This document shows positions 1 to 8,652 of a stretch of DNA of 64,000 bases, one piece after another (position 1 is the first letter of the stretch; every line of letters starts with the position of its first letter). The DNA is taken from the NCBI RefSeq assembly GCF_052044135.1, contig NZ_JBQDYF010000009.1:97477-161476 (forward strand). Direction: 5' to 3'. The notes below the pieces were generated by a model. It was not told the DNA's origin and ran no database searches. It saw only the letters and a program-made list of their open reading frames with translations. Made by a program: the position numbers and the translations under genes. Origin of the DNA: Salinisphaera sp052044135 (GTDB taxonomy: Bacteria; Pseudomonadota; Gammaproteobacteria; Nevskiales; Salinisphaeraceae).

Positions 1-180
1 CGCGCGCTCGGCGGCATCGATATCCTTCAACACCACCGTGGCGTCGAGCGGCTGATTGAGGTGCGAGTGCACCGTGAGTGCCCCGAATTCGAGGGCGAAC
101 GCGGATGAGGCATACCCTGCCGCCGCAATACTCGCGGCGATCAGACCGCATCGGATAGCTCGATCGATGAAAACGGCCAC
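1..180 (-). CDS. fimV: FimV-like protein, N-terminal fragment (runs off left edge)
   Basis: Only the first 60 codons are inside the window. Read leftwards from a GTG, they give a hydrophobic signal peptide (VAVFIDRAIRCGLIAASIAA, then a small-residue stretch ending SSAFA), followed by LEFGALTVHSHLNQPLDA. That matches the conserved FimV N-terminus, where a short GxLxLxSxLNQPLxA motif follows signal cleavage. FimV is an inner-membrane, peptidoglycan-binding (LysM) protein that supports type IV pilus assembly and polar localisation. In Pseudomonas it lies just downstream of leuB-asd, so the position after leuB fits, though asd is absent here. The GTG start is chosen because it directly precedes the signal peptide, with a G-rich SD-like run about 11 bases upstream; an in-frame start further upstream is not excluded. 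Confidence 0.8.
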   Translation of the reverse strand, partial: MAVFIDRAIRCGLIAASIAAAGYASSAFALEFGALTVHSHLNQPLDATVVLKDIDAAERA

Positions 181-330
181 GCCGTATGCAACCCCCTGTT
201 TACTCCCCGCGGCCAACGCGGCCCGGCCGCCCGCCCGATCACTGTTATCGGCAGACAGGGACGGCGCTCAAGCGCCGCGCCCAGGTCGCGGGCCGATGCG
301 ATGCGCCCGCCGCCTGGCTATCCGGCCGGC

Positions 331-1407
331 TCAGCGTAGCATATCGACGATCGCGCCCCCCATCTCCCGGGTGCTGGCAATCTGGGTTTCATCGTCCATG
401 ATGTCGCGGGTGCGAAGCCCTCGGTCGAGCGCATAACCGACCGCCGCCTCCACCTTGTCGGCCAGGTCGCGGCGATCCAGCGTATAGCGCAGCATCATCG
501 CCACCGACAGGATGATTGCCAGCGGATTGGCCAGCCCCTGCCCGGCGATGTCGGGCGCGCTACCGTGCACCGGCTCGTACAGCCCCTTGCCGTGGGCATC
601 CATCGATGCCGAGGGCAGCATGCCGATCGAGCCGGTGAGCATGGCCGCAGCATCGGAGAGAATATCGCCGAACAGGTTGCTGGTGACCACCGTGTCGAAC
701 TGCTTGGGCGCACGCACGAGCTGCATGGCGGCGTTGTCGACATACATATGCGAGAGCTCGACGTCCTCGTACTCGCTGGCGAGTTCGTTCATCACATCGC
801 GCCACAACTGCGAGACATCCAGCACGTTGGCCTTGTCGACGCTGCACAGGCGATGGCCACGCGCGCGCGCGGTCTCGAACGCCGCCCGGCCGATGCGCTC
901 GATCTCGGCTTCGTTGTAGCGCAGCGTGTTCCAGGCCTCGCGCAGACCGGCTTCGGTGCGGCCGGAACCCGCCGGCGTGCCGAAATAGATGCCGCCGGTC
1001 AGCTCGCGCACAATCATGATATCGAGCCCCGACACCATCTCCGGCTTGAGCGCCGAGGCATGCGCGAGTTGGGGATAGAGAATGGCCGGCCGCAGGTTGG
1101 CGAACAGGCCGAGTTCGCGGCGCAGCCGCAACAGTCCGGACTCCGGCCGCATGGCGCGCTCGAGGTTGTCCCAGGCGGGCCCGCCGATCGCACCGAACAA
1201 CACGGCGTCGGCCTCGCGCGCGGCGGCCAGCGACGACTCGGGCAACGGGTCGCCCTCGACATCGATCGCAGCCCCGCCGACCAGCGCCTCATCCAGCTCG
1301 ATGTCGAGCCCGTGATCGGCGGCCAGCACTTCGAGCACGCGCACCGCTTCGCGACAGATTTCGGGGCCGACGCCGTCGCCGGGCATTACCAGAATGCGTG
1401 AGGTCAT
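331..1407 (-). CDS. leuB: 3-isopropylmalate dehydrogenase
   Basis: This 358-residue protein oxidises and decarboxylates (2R,3S)-3-isopropylmalate to 2-oxoisocaproate with NAD+ in leucine synthesis. It begins MTSRILVMPGDGVGPEI, the dinucleotide-binding start typical of the isocitrate/isopropylmalate dehydrogenase family. It carries the substrate region RPESGLLRLRRELGLFANLRP, the YFGTPAG loop and the metal-binding signature NLFGDILSDAAAMLTGSIGM. Length is normal. It is the last gene of the leftward leu operon and is separated from leuD by about 145 bases containing a long inverted repeat. The ATG start gives the expected N-terminus. Confidence 0.97.
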   Translation of the reverse strand: MTSRILVMPGDGVGPEICREAVRVLEVLAADHGLDIELDEALVGGAAIDVEGDPLPESSLAAAREADAVLFGAIGGPAWDNLERAMRPESGLLRLRRELGLFANLRPAILYPQLAHASALKPEMVSGLDIMIVRELTGGIYFGTPAGSGRTEAGLREAWNTLRYNEAEIERIGRAAFETARARGHRLCSVDKANVLDVSQLWRDVMNELASEYEDVELSHMYVDNAAMQLVRAPKQFDTVVTSNLFGDILSDAAAMLTGSIGMLPSASMDAHGKGLYEPVHGSAPDIAGQGLANPLAIILSVAMMLRYTLDRRDLADKVEAAVGYALDRGLRTRDIMDDETQIASTREMGGAIVDMLR

Positions 1408-1456
1408 GACAATCCTTGTTCAGCTTTCGTCGGATATATCCGAGAAGACAAAAGCG

Positions 1457-1536
1457 GTCCGCAAATGAACGCCAACGAACGCAAATTAAAAGTCGTACAA
1501 CACGGAATTTGCGTTAATTCGCGTTCATTTGCGGAC
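1457..1536. repeat. Long inverted repeat between leuD and leuB
   Basis: The outer 16 bases of the left arm (GTCCGCAAATGAACGC) are exactly complementary to the outer end of the right arm (GCGTTCATTTGCGGAC). A further inner 10 bases (AACGCAAATT/AATTTGCGTT) also pair, giving two 31-base arms (1457-1487 and 1506-1536) around an 18-base loop. There is no U-tract, so it is not a classical terminator. It resembles the other dispersed inverted repeats of this window (near 21.1, 21.8 and 47.8 kb), though its arms are the AT-richer CGCAAAT variant. Confidence 0.85.
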
Positions 1537-1551
1537 GTTTTCAATAAACGA

Positions 1552-2196
1552 TTACAACTCGCGAAAGAGCCAGGGCTTTTCGGCCGCGCGCTGTTGTTCG
1601 TACGCGCGAATCGCGTCTTCGTGCTGCAGTGTCAGGCCGATGTCGTCGAGGCCTTCGAGCATGTTCTTGCGGCGATAGCCCTCGACCTCGAAAGCGTAGA
1701 CGGAGTCGTCGGGCAGGCTGATCCGCTGCTCGACCAGATCGACGCGAGCCCGCAGGCCGCCGGTCGCGTGGGCTGCCTGAAACAGCGCGTCGACCTGCTC
1801 CGCGGCCAGCGCGATCGGCAGCACGCCGTTCTTGAAACAGTTGTTGTAGAAGATATCGGCGAAGCTGGGCGCGATCACGCAGCGAATGCCGAAATCCTCC
1901 AGCGCCCACACCGCATGCTCGCGCGAGGAACCACAGCCGAAATTCTCGCGCGCCAGCAGGATCGAGGCGTCGCGGAACGGTTCCTTGTTGAGGATGAAGT
2001 CCGGGTTTTCGCGCCGGTCGGCGATATCCACGTCCAGGCCGCCGGCATCCAGATAACGCCAGTCATCGAACAGATACTGGCCGAAACCGGTGCGGCGGAT
2101 GGATTTCAGGTACTGCTTGGGGATGATGGCGTCGGTATCGATGTTGGCGCGATCCAGCGGCGCGACCAACCCTTCGTGAATGGTGAATGCCTGCAT
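1552..2196 (-). CDS. leuD: 3-isopropylmalate dehydratase small subunit
   Basis: This 214-residue subunit pairs with LeuC to isomerise 2-isopropylmalate to 3-isopropylmalate. It starts MQAFTIHEGLVAPLDRANID and carries TDAIIPKQYLKSI and the swivel-domain signature FGCGSSREHAVWAL. Its length is normal for LeuD. The frame is open further upstream, but the ATG giving MQAF is chosen because it reproduces the family N-terminus and lies 13 bases after the methyltransferase stop, with an AGAGGA-like ribosome site (AAGAGGATTCTC on the coding strand). It is part of the leuC-methyltransferase-leuD-leuB operon. Confidence 0.96.
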   Translation of the reverse strand: MQAFTIHEGLVAPLDRANIDTDAIIPKQYLKSIRRTGFGQYLFDDWRYLDAGGLDVDIADRRENPDFILNKEPFRDASILLARENFGCGSSREHAVWALEDFGIRCVIAPSFADIFYNNCFKNGVLPIALAAEQVDALFQAAHATGGLRARVDLVEQRISLPDDSVYAFEVEGYRRKNMLEGLDDIGLTLQHEDAIRAYEQQRAAEKPWLFREL

Positions 2197-2209
2197 GATG
2201 AGAATCCTC

Positions 2210-2998
2210 TTACACGGGTTTGCGGGCGACAAAGCGCAGCCGCACGTACGGGGCGACCCACTGGCCGTCGTGGTGGCGCAGCTCGCCGGCCAGGCGTGCG
2301 CGCACCGCGGCGACGTAATCGTCGCGCGCCCGGCCTTCGGCAAAGGCGGTCACGAACGGGCGCGCCAGCGTGGTCAGCCAGTCGGCCACGTCGCCCGGCA
2401 ACTGGGTGGGCCGCTCGAAACTGTGCGAGCGCTCGATATGAAAGCCGGCGGTGGCGAGCCGGTCGAGATAGGTCGTCTCGCTCGGGAAATACCACGGATC
2501 GAGCGTATCCGGGTCGATCCCGCGTGCATCGGCCTCGGCGCGCAGCGCGGCCCGGATGGGGGCGATATTGCCGGCGCCGCCCATCTCGGCCACGAAGCGC
2601 CCACCCGGCTTCAGGCGCGCGAACACGCCGTCGATGACGGCCTGCGGATCGTCTCGCATCCAGTGCAGCGCGGCGTTCGAGAACACGGCATCGAAGGCCC
2701 GGTCGAGCTCGGGCACCGTATCCAGGCTCTGGCCGTCGGCGACGACCGCCGCCAACCCCCGGGCCCGCGCCGCGGCCACCATCGCCGGGCTGCCGTCGGC
2801 GCCGACCACTTCGGCACCGGTCTCGGCCAGGCGTTCGCTGAGCGCGCCATCGCCGCAGCCCAGATCCAGGATCTGCTCGCCCGCGACCGGCGCCAGCCAC
2901 GCCACCAGATCCGCCGCCAGATGGGCGACGAAACGGGCATTGCGGCCGTAATCCTCGGCCCGCCAACCGCCGGCGTTGATTTCAGCCGTCTCGCTCAT
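2210..2998 (-). CDS. SAM-dependent methyltransferase (trans-aconitate methyltransferase-like) inside leu operon
   Basis: This is a 262-residue class I methyltransferase. Motif I is ILDLGCGDGALSERL (around residue 45), the acidic end of strand 2 is VVGADGSPAM, and motif post-I/II is FDAVFSNAALHWM, followed by LKPGGRFVAEMGG. This arrangement, including SNAALHW and the later PWYFPSETTYLDRL stretch, is typical of the Tam-like group that methylates small polycarboxylates. Its ATG overlaps the leuC stop (ATGA) and leuD starts 13 bases after it, so it is translated with the leucine genes. Yeast Tmt1 of a related group methylates isopropylmalate. A role on a leucine intermediate is therefore plausible but inferred; trans-aconitate or an unrelated substrate is possible. 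Confidence 0.85.
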   Translation of the reverse strand: MSETAEINAGGWRAEDYGRNARFVAHLAADLVAWLAPVAGEQILDLGCGDGALSERLAETGAEVVGADGSPAMVAAARARGLAAVVADGQSLDTVPELDRAFDAVFSNAALHWMRDDPQAVIDGVFARLKPGGRFVAEMGGAGNIAPIRAALRAEADARGIDPDTLDPWYFPSETTYLDRLATAGFHIERSHSFERPTQLPGDVADWLTTLARPFVTAFAEGRARDDYVAAVRARLAGELRHHDGQWVAPYVRLRFVARKPV

Positions 2999-4404
2999 GC
3001 CGTGACATCCAGCTCGCGAATATCCACGAAATGGCCATGAACCGCGGCGGCGGCCGCCATGGCCGGGCTGACCAGATGGGTCCGGCCGCCCTTGCCCTGG
3101 CGCCCTTCGAAGTTGCGGTTCGAGGTCGAGGCACAACGCTCGCCCGGCAGCAGGTTGTCGTCGTTCATGCCCAGGCACATCGAGCAGCCGGCGTCGCGCC
3201 ATTCGAATCCGGCGGCCTTGAAGATCGCGTCCAGACCTTCTTTTTCGGCCTGGGCCTTCACCAGCCCGGAACCCGGCACGACCATCGCCAGTTCAATGTT
3301 CGGCGCGATCCGGCGGCCTTCCAGATACTTCGCGGCCACGCGCAGATCCTCGATGCGCGCGTTGGTACAGGAGCCGATGAATATCTTGTCCAGCATGATC
3401 TCGGTAATCGGCACGCCGGGCGTCAGATCCATGTAGTCGAGCGCGGCGCGCCAGCCTTCATTCTGACCCGCGCGCGGCGCGCTGTCCGGCTCGGGCACAC
3501 GGTCGGTGACGGGGGCGACCATCTCCGGCGACGTGCCCCAGGTGACCTGCGGCGCGATCTTGGCGGCATCCAGCACCACCACCTGATCGTATTCGGCGCC
3601 CTCGTCGGAAACCAGCGCGCGCCAGTAGGCTTCCGCCGCCGGCCATTGCTGTTCATCCGGCGCATAGGGGCGCCCGCGCATATAGTCGATGGTGGTGTCG
3701 TCGACGGCGACCATGCCGGCGCGCGCACCCGCCTCGATCGACATGTTGCAGATCGTCATGCGGCCTTCCATCGACAGCGCGCGAATCGCCTCGCCACCGT
3801 ACTCGATGACATGACCGGTACCGCCCGCCGTGCCGATCTTGCCGATGATGGCGAGCATGATGTCCTTGGCCGAAATGCCGGGTGCCACCTGCCCGTCCAC
3901 GCGCACCAGCATGGTCTTGGAGCGCGACTGCGGCAGCGTCTGGGTCGCCAGCACATGCTCGACCTCGGACGTGCCGATGCCGAAGGCCAGCGCGCCGAAG
4001 GCGCCGTGGGTGGCGGTATGCGAGTCGCCGCAGACGATGGTCATGCCGGGCTGGGTCGCCCCCTGCTCCGGGCCGATGATGTGCACGATGCCCTGGCGCC
4101 GGTCGCCCATGCCGAACAGGCGCACGCCGAAATCGTTGCAGTTGACCTGCAGCGCCTCGACCTGGGCGCGCGAGATCGGGTCGGCGATACCGCCGTCGCG
4201 ATGAGTGGTCGGGACGTTGTGGTCCGGCACCGCCAGGTTGGCACTCGAACGCCAGATATCGCGATGCGCCAGGCGCAGGCCCTCGAAGGCCTGGGGCGAG
4301 GTCACCTCATGCACCATGTGCCGGTCGATATACAGCAGGGCATTGCCCGCTTCCTCGCGGACGACGTGTTCATCCCAGATCTTTTCGTACAGCGTGCGGG
4401 CCAT
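2995..4404 (-). CDS. leuC: 3-isopropylmalate dehydratase large subunit
   Basis: This 469-residue aconitase-family enzyme carries the [4Fe-4S] cluster used to dehydrate and rehydrate isopropylmalate. Visible family features are YIDRHMVHEVTSPQAF, the active-site run VPTTHRD, CGDSHTATHGAFGALAFGIGTSEVEHVLATQ, the cluster ligand in FIGSCTNARIEDLR and the CSMCLGMN motif with the other two cysteines. Length is normal. It is the first gene of the operon, with a LysR-type operator and the divergent regulator gene upstream. It overlaps the following methyltransferase by four bases. Confidence 0.97.
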   Translation of the reverse strand: MARTLYEKIWDEHVVREEAGNALLYIDRHMVHEVTSPQAFEGLRLAHRDIWRSSANLAVPDHNVPTTHRDGGIADPISRAQVEALQVNCNDFGVRLFGMGDRRQGIVHIIGPEQGATQPGMTIVCGDSHTATHGAFGALAFGIGTSEVEHVLATQTLPQSRSKTMLVRVDGQVAPGISAKDIMLAIIGKIGTAGGTGHVIEYGGEAIRALSMEGRMTICNMSIEAGARAGMVAVDDTTIDYMRGRPYAPDEQQWPAAEAYWRALVSDEGAEYDQVVVLDAAKIAPQVTWGTSPEMVAPVTDRVPEPDSAPRAGQNEGWRAALDYMDLTPGVPITEIMLDKIFIGSCTNARIEDLRVAAKYLEGRRIAPNIELAMVVPGSGLVKAQAEKEGLDAIFKAAGFEWRDAGCSMCLGMNDDNLLPGERCASTSNRNFEGRQGKGGRTHLVSPAMAAAAAVHGHFVDIRELDVTA

Positions 4405-4454
4405 GAGCGCATCTCGTTGCTTGAGCTTGCGTGGAGTCTAGGCGCGGCCTATCG

Positions 4455-4472
4455 ATTACTCAAATGAATAAT
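4455..4472. promoter_or_regulatory. LysR-type operator between leuC and divergent lysR gene
   Basis: The site reads ATTACTC-AAAT-GAATAAT, an almost perfect dyad (6 of 7 positions) with the T-N11-A spacing typical of LysR-type regulators. It lies in the roughly 106-base gap between the divergent starts of leuC and the LysR gene, where such regulators usually bind to control both directions. The surrounding DNA is distinctly AT-rich compared with the coding regions. Confidence 0.65.
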
Positions 4473-4510
4473 TTTTCGTGCAGCATTCCAATCCGGAATA
4501 CAATGCCGGC

Positions 4511-5395
4511 ATGCGTATCGATGCATTGCAGGCCTTCGTGGCCGTGGCCGAGCTGGGTTCTTTTCAGGACGCCGGGCACCGCTTGCATCTGAGCCAGCCG
4601 GCGGTGAGCAAACGCATCGCCGCGCTGGAAACCGAACTCGGCCATCGTCTGTTCGATCGCGTGGGTCGCGGCATCGGGCTGACCGAGGCGGGACGCGCCT
4701 ACCTGCCGCATGCCCGCGAGACGCTGGCCGCGGTCGCGGACGGTGATCGGGCGCTGGATAATCTTGCCGCGCAGGTCGCGGGCACACTCGAACTGGCGGT
4801 GTCGCACCATGTCGGCATGCACCGCATGCCCGAGGTGCTGCGGGCATTCGTGGCGCGCTATCCGGATGTGGCTCCCCAGATCGAGTTCGCCGATTCGGAG
4901 CAGGCCTGCCAGCGCGTGGTCAACGGCGAATCGGAACTCGCCCTGATCACGTTGCCGGTCAAGCCCCATCGGACGCTGATCGCCCGCACCATCTGGCACG
5001 ACCCGCTTGCCATTTATGCCGGCATCGACCACCCGCTGGCCCGGCGTGCGGCCATTCCATTAGCGGCACTGGTGCGTTATCCCGCGGTGCTGCCGCCGCC
5101 GGACAGCTATACTCATCGGATCATCGAATCCGCCCTGGCCGAGCACGGCGTCGCGGTGACTGCGCGCATGACCAGCCATTCGCTGGAAACCCTGCGCATG
5201 CTCGCGGACGTGGGTCTGGGCTGGACGGTCCTGCCCGAGGCCATGCCGCATCGGCTGGTGCCGCTGGCACTGCCCCGACTGCGGATGCATCGTGAGCTGG
5301 GTGTCATGCGGCATCCACAGCGGCACCTGTCGAACGCAGCGCGCGCGTTGCTCACCATGCTGGAAGCCGAAGCCGGGGGCGCTCAGCTCTCCTGA
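4511..5395 (+). CDS. LysR-family transcriptional regulator, divergent from leu operon
   Basis: This 294-residue regulator has an N-terminal winged helix-turn-helix (MRIDALQAFVAVAELGSFQD, then LHLSQPAVSKRIAALE) and a C-terminal periplasmic-binding-protein-like effector domain. The start ATGCGTATCG is chosen because LysR proteins begin a few residues before the helix; an ATG 33 bases upstream is also in frame. It is transcribed away from leuC, with a dyad operator in the shared promoter region. Control of the leucine genes in response to a pathway intermediate such as isopropylmalate is inferred from this arrangement. Its 3' end overlaps the convergent TPR gene by 13 bases. Confidence 0.9.
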   Translation: MRIDALQAFVAVAELGSFQDAGHRLHLSQPAVSKRIAALETELGHRLFDRVGRGIGLTEAGRAYLPHARETLAAVADGDRALDNLAAQVAGTLELAVSHHVGMHRMPEVLRAFVARYPDVAPQIEFADSEQACQRVVNGESELALITLPVKPHRTLIARTIWHDPLAIYAGIDHPLARRAAIPLAALVRYPAVLPPPDSYTHRIIESALAEHGVAVTARMTSHSLETLRMLADVGLGWTVLPEAMPHRLVPLALPRLRMHRELGVMRHPQRHLSNAARALLTMLEAEAGGAQLS

Positions 5396-6345
5396 CGGAT
5401 ACGCCAGGCCCCATCCTCACGCACGAACACCATGTGCCGGGTGGCATCGCGTTCGTTGCCCGCGGCACGATAATGCTCCCGGAAGGTGGCCCGGGCGCGA
5501 TTCGCGCTGTCCGCCGTCACCCGAATATCGGACACGCTCACATCCACCGATTTCGGCCGGGTCACCCGCGCACGCTGCTGGCGAATCCACTGTGCGCGGC
5601 TGATCTTGCCCTGCGGTTGATAGTCGTCACTGTATGTCGCCAGGTAAGCCGACAGATCCTGTTGCGACCACGCATTTGCCCAGTGCGACAACACCCGATC
5701 GATGGCCTGCCTGGGCGGACCCGAAGCCGGCTTTTCGGCCACGCTATGGCCGCTGCCGCTCGCTGCCGCGGCATCCGCCGGCGTGGCGGCGCCCGGCGTT
5801 GCCGAAACCGGGTTCGGTTGGGCCGCGCTCGGCAAGGCGGGAACCAGCTGTTCCAGTGCGCTGCGGCGACGATTCATGGCCTCGGCGCTCGCGCCCTGCT
5901 GCTGCGCGCGCCGATAGGCCGCGCTGGCCAACGCCACATAGACATCGCCGAGATTCTCCTCGGCAACGGCGTAACCCGGCTCGGCTGCGATCGCATGGTC
6001 CAGCGCGTCGCGTGCCTTGTCGAGCCGGCCCTGACGGGCATAGAGCACGCCGAGGTTGTTCCACACGCGTGCACGCTGCGGATACTCAGTCGACAACTTG
6101 CGATAGAGATCGATCGCATGGGGTGCATCGCCGGTTCGCGCCAGCGCCATGGCGTGCAGGAACTGCGCCTGCCGGTCGTCGGGATGGTCGGCCAGGCGGG
6201 CGTTCGTTGCTTCCAGCGCCTGCACGGCCTGACCGTTCGACAGCTCATGACCGACCGCGGCCGGATTCCAATCGTCTGCCGCCGCCACCGCTGACCCAGC
6301 CGCCAATACGGCGATACAGGTAATACTCGAAAACCACTTTTTCAC
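5383..6345 (-). CDS. Exported TPR protein with C-terminal NTF2-like domain
   Basis: This 320-residue protein begins with a Sec signal peptide (MKKWFSSITCIAVLAAGSAVAAA). Residues about 35-150 form tetratricopeptide repeats (VWNNLGVLYARQGRLDKARDALDHAI, then EPGYAVAEENLGDVYVALA). A low-complexity Ala/Ser/Pro linker follows, and the last 110 residues (IDRVLSHWANAWSQQDLSAYLATYSDDYQP, ending MVFVREDGAWRIRQES) look like an NTF2/SnoaL-type domain of the kind fused to cell-envelope L,D-transpeptidase-associated proteins. It probably acts in the periplasm as a scaffold; no enzymatic role is claimed. It stands alone, convergent with the LysR gene. Confidence 0.8.
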   Translation of the reverse strand: MKKWFSSITCIAVLAAGSAVAAADDWNPAAVGHELSNGQAVQALEATNARLADHPDDRQAQFLHAMALARTGDAPHAIDLYRKLSTEYPQRARVWNNLGVLYARQGRLDKARDALDHAIAAEPGYAVAEENLGDVYVALASAAYRRAQQQGASAEAMNRRRSALEQLVPALPSAAQPNPVSATPGAATPADAAAASGSGHSVAEKPASGPPRQAIDRVLSHWANAWSQQDLSAYLATYSDDYQPQGKISRAQWIRQQRARVTRPKSVDVSVSDIRVTADSANRARATFREHYRAAGNERDATRHMVFVREDGAWRIRQES

Positions 6346-6431
6346 GCGATGCCCCCAGCCGCTAACCCTTGGCGCATCCTAGCCGGCCCGCGTCGCCACG
6401 CAAAGCCCCACGCTCGGTGATATCAGGTGGT

Positions 6432-7535
6432 CTAGAACATCGGCCCGCCACCCAGGGGCGCCATCGGCGGCGCGACGTCGGCGTTCTGCCCGCGATGGCG
6501 AAGCGCATGGTCGAGCAGCGTGATGGCGAGCATCGCTTCGGCGATCGGCGCCGCGCGCAGCCCCACACAGGGATCGTGCCGTCCGGTGGTCCGCATCTGT
6601 GTCGCCTGGCCGGCCGTGTCGACGGTATCGCCCGGGATGGTGATGCTGGAGGTGGGCTTCAGCGCCATGCTGGCGCGAATCGCCTGGCCGCTGGAAATAC
6701 CGCCCTGGATACCGCCGGAATGATTGCTGGCGAAACCGTCCGGGTTCATTTCATCGCGGTGTTCCGATCCGCGCATGGCGACGACGTCGAAACCGTCGCC
6801 GATCTCCACACCCTTGACGGCATTGATGCTCATCAGTGCCTTGGCGATATCGGCATCCAGCCGGTCGAACACCGGTTCGCCCCAACCTGCCGGCACGCCG
6901 GTGGCCACGACATCGATACGCGCGCCGATGGAGTCGCCATCGCGCCGCAACTGGTTGATATAGGCCTCCAGTTCGGGCACGCGATCCGGTTCGGCGCAGA
7001 AAAACGGGTTGTCGTTGGCCGCGGCGAGATCGGTGCAGCCGAGACGAATACCACCCATCTGCGCCAGGTACCCCTGGATGGCGATGCCCCAGCGCTCGGC
7101 CAGGACCCGGCGGGCGATCGCGCCGGCCGCCACGCGCACCGCGGTTTCGCGCGCCGAGGAACGCCCGCCGCCACGATAATCGCGAATGCCGTATTTCTGC
7201 AGATAGGCGTAGTCGGCATGATTCGGCCGGAACACGTCCTTGATCTTGGAATAATCGCGCGAGCGCTGATCGGTATTCTCGATGATGATCGCGATCGGCG
7301 TGCCGGTGGTCACGCCTTCGAATACGCCGGAGACGATGCGCGCCTCGTCGGCTTCGCGGCGCTGGGTCACATAGCGCGACGTACCGGGCTTGCGCCGGTC
7401 GAGATCGCGCTGCAGCAGCGCCTCGTCGACCGCCACGCCGGGCGGGCAGCCGTCGATCACGCAACCGATCGCCGGTCCGTGCGATTCGCCGAACGAGGTG
7501 ACGGTGAACTGCTGGCCCCAGGTATTGCCTGCCAT
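6432..7535 (-). CDS. aroC: Chorismate synthase
   Basis: This 367-residue enzyme converts 5-enolpyruvylshikimate-3-phosphate to chorismate using reduced FMN, the last step of the shikimate trunk. Signatures are FGESHGPAIGCVIDGCPPGV at the N-terminus, the central RGGGRSSARETAVRVAAGAIA, and the C-terminal GRHDPCVGLRAAPIAEAM. Length is normal. It starts four bases after the prmB stop, so the two are cotranscribed; prmB-aroC is a common gammaproteobacterial pair. Chorismate could also feed the aromatic starter unit of the polyene-type cluster further right, but that link is only inferred. Confidence 0.97.
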   Translation of the reverse strand: MAGNTWGQQFTVTSFGESHGPAIGCVIDGCPPGVAVDEALLQRDLDRRKPGTSRYVTQRREADEARIVSGVFEGVTTGTPIAIIIENTDQRSRDYSKIKDVFRPNHADYAYLQKYGIRDYRGGGRSSARETAVRVAAGAIARRVLAERWGIAIQGYLAQMGGIRLGCTDLAAANDNPFFCAEPDRVPELEAYINQLRRDGDSIGARIDVVATGVPAGWGEPVFDRLDADIAKALMSINAVKGVEIGDGFDVVAMRGSEHRDEMNPDGFASNHSGGIQGGISSGQAIRASMALKPTSSITIPGDTVDTAGQATQMRTTGRHDPCVGLRAAPIAEAMLAITLLDHALRHRGQNADVAPPMAPLGGGPMF

Positions 7536-7539
7536 GCGA

Positions 7540-8487
7540 TTACGCCCCCACCTGCTGTGCTTCGACCCAGGCGGCGAGGTCTTCGGCCTCGACCGCGCCC
7601 ACGCCCATGCCGCCGCGCGCCAGATCGATCCAGGTAACCGGCAGGTCCGGGTAGCGCTGTTCCAGCAGGAACGCCGATGCGCCCACCTCCATGATCAACA
7701 GGCCATCCTCGGTCAGGTAATCGGGCGCGCCGAACAGGATGCGCTCGACCAGGGTCAGGTCGTCGGCGTCGCCATGGAAGGCGAAACCCGGTTCGTGAAG
7801 AAACTCCGGATCGAGGCCGGACCATTCATCCCGCGTGACGTACGGCGGATTGGTCACGATCAGGTCGAACCGCTGCGCTTCCAGCCCGTCGAACAGGTCG
7901 GCCCGCACCAGTTGCACCTGCGGTCCGGTGTCGTGCTTGTCGCAGTTGATCGCGGCCACTTCCAGCGCATCGTCACTGGCGTCGGTTGCCACGACCTGCG
8001 CATCGGGGAAGGCGTAGGCACAGGCGATCGCGATCGCGCCGCAGCCCGTGCACAGATCCAGCACCGCCAACGGCTCGCGGTGCCCGAGCCACGGCTGGAA
8101 GCCCTGCTCGATCAATTCGGCGATCGGCGAACGCGGCACGATGACGCGCTCGTCGACGAAGAACTCCATCTCCGCGAACCAAGCGCGGCCGGTGATATAG
8201 GGCGCGGGCAGCCGTGTTTCGATCCGGCGCTCGATGACCGCGATCACGCGCTCGCGCTCGCTCGGCATGAGCACGGACTCGAGATACGCATCAGGCAGCC
8301 CCGGATCCAGATCCAGATCCAGCGCATCCAGCACCAGATGCGCGGCCTCGTCGATCGCATTGTCGCTGCCGTGGCCGAACGATAGATCGGCCGCCACGAA
8401 GCGCGATGCGCCCCAGCGGATGTAATCGACGATGCGCGTCAGGGTCGCGGCGATCTCGGACGCCGGTTCGGCGGTGTCGCTAGCCAT
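7540..8487 (-). CDS. prmB: Ribosomal protein L3 N5-glutamine methyltransferase
   Basis: This 315-residue protein belongs to the HemK/PrmB family that methylates a glutamine side chain on ribosomal protein L3. It has the family insertion FAEMEFFVDERVIVPRSPIAELIE, motif I AVLDLCTGCGAIAIACAYAF and the catalytic NPPYVTRDEW, where NPPY positions the glutamine. The PRSPIAELI block separates PrmB from PrmC, which acts on release factors. It is immediately upstream of aroC in the same operon. Confidence 0.95.
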   Translation of the reverse strand: MASDTAEPASEIAATLTRIVDYIRWGASRFVAADLSFGHGSDNAIDEAAHLVLDALDLDLDPGLPDAYLESVLMPSERERVIAVIERRIETRLPAPYITGRAWFAEMEFFVDERVIVPRSPIAELIEQGFQPWLGHREPLAVLDLCTGCGAIAIACAYAFPDAQVVATDASDDALEVAAINCDKHDTGPQVQLVRADLFDGLEAQRFDLIVTNPPYVTRDEWSGLDPEFLHEPGFAFHGDADDLTLVERILFGAPDYLTEDGLLIMEVGASAFLLEQRYPDLPVTWIDLARGGMGVGAVEAEDLAAWVEAQQVGA

Positions 8488-8652
8488 AGTCTCACTCGCG
8501 GGCCCGGGCCCGCTCCTGTCGGTGGCACGACGCGCGACCGGTATCGCGCGTCATTCTCAATCGGGAACAGCGGGCTAGGATAAACCAGATCGCCTGTGTT
8601 GCGGCGTTGCGCTAGGGTGACGGCTCGCTCCGCTGTCGTTTCCCGCTTGACC

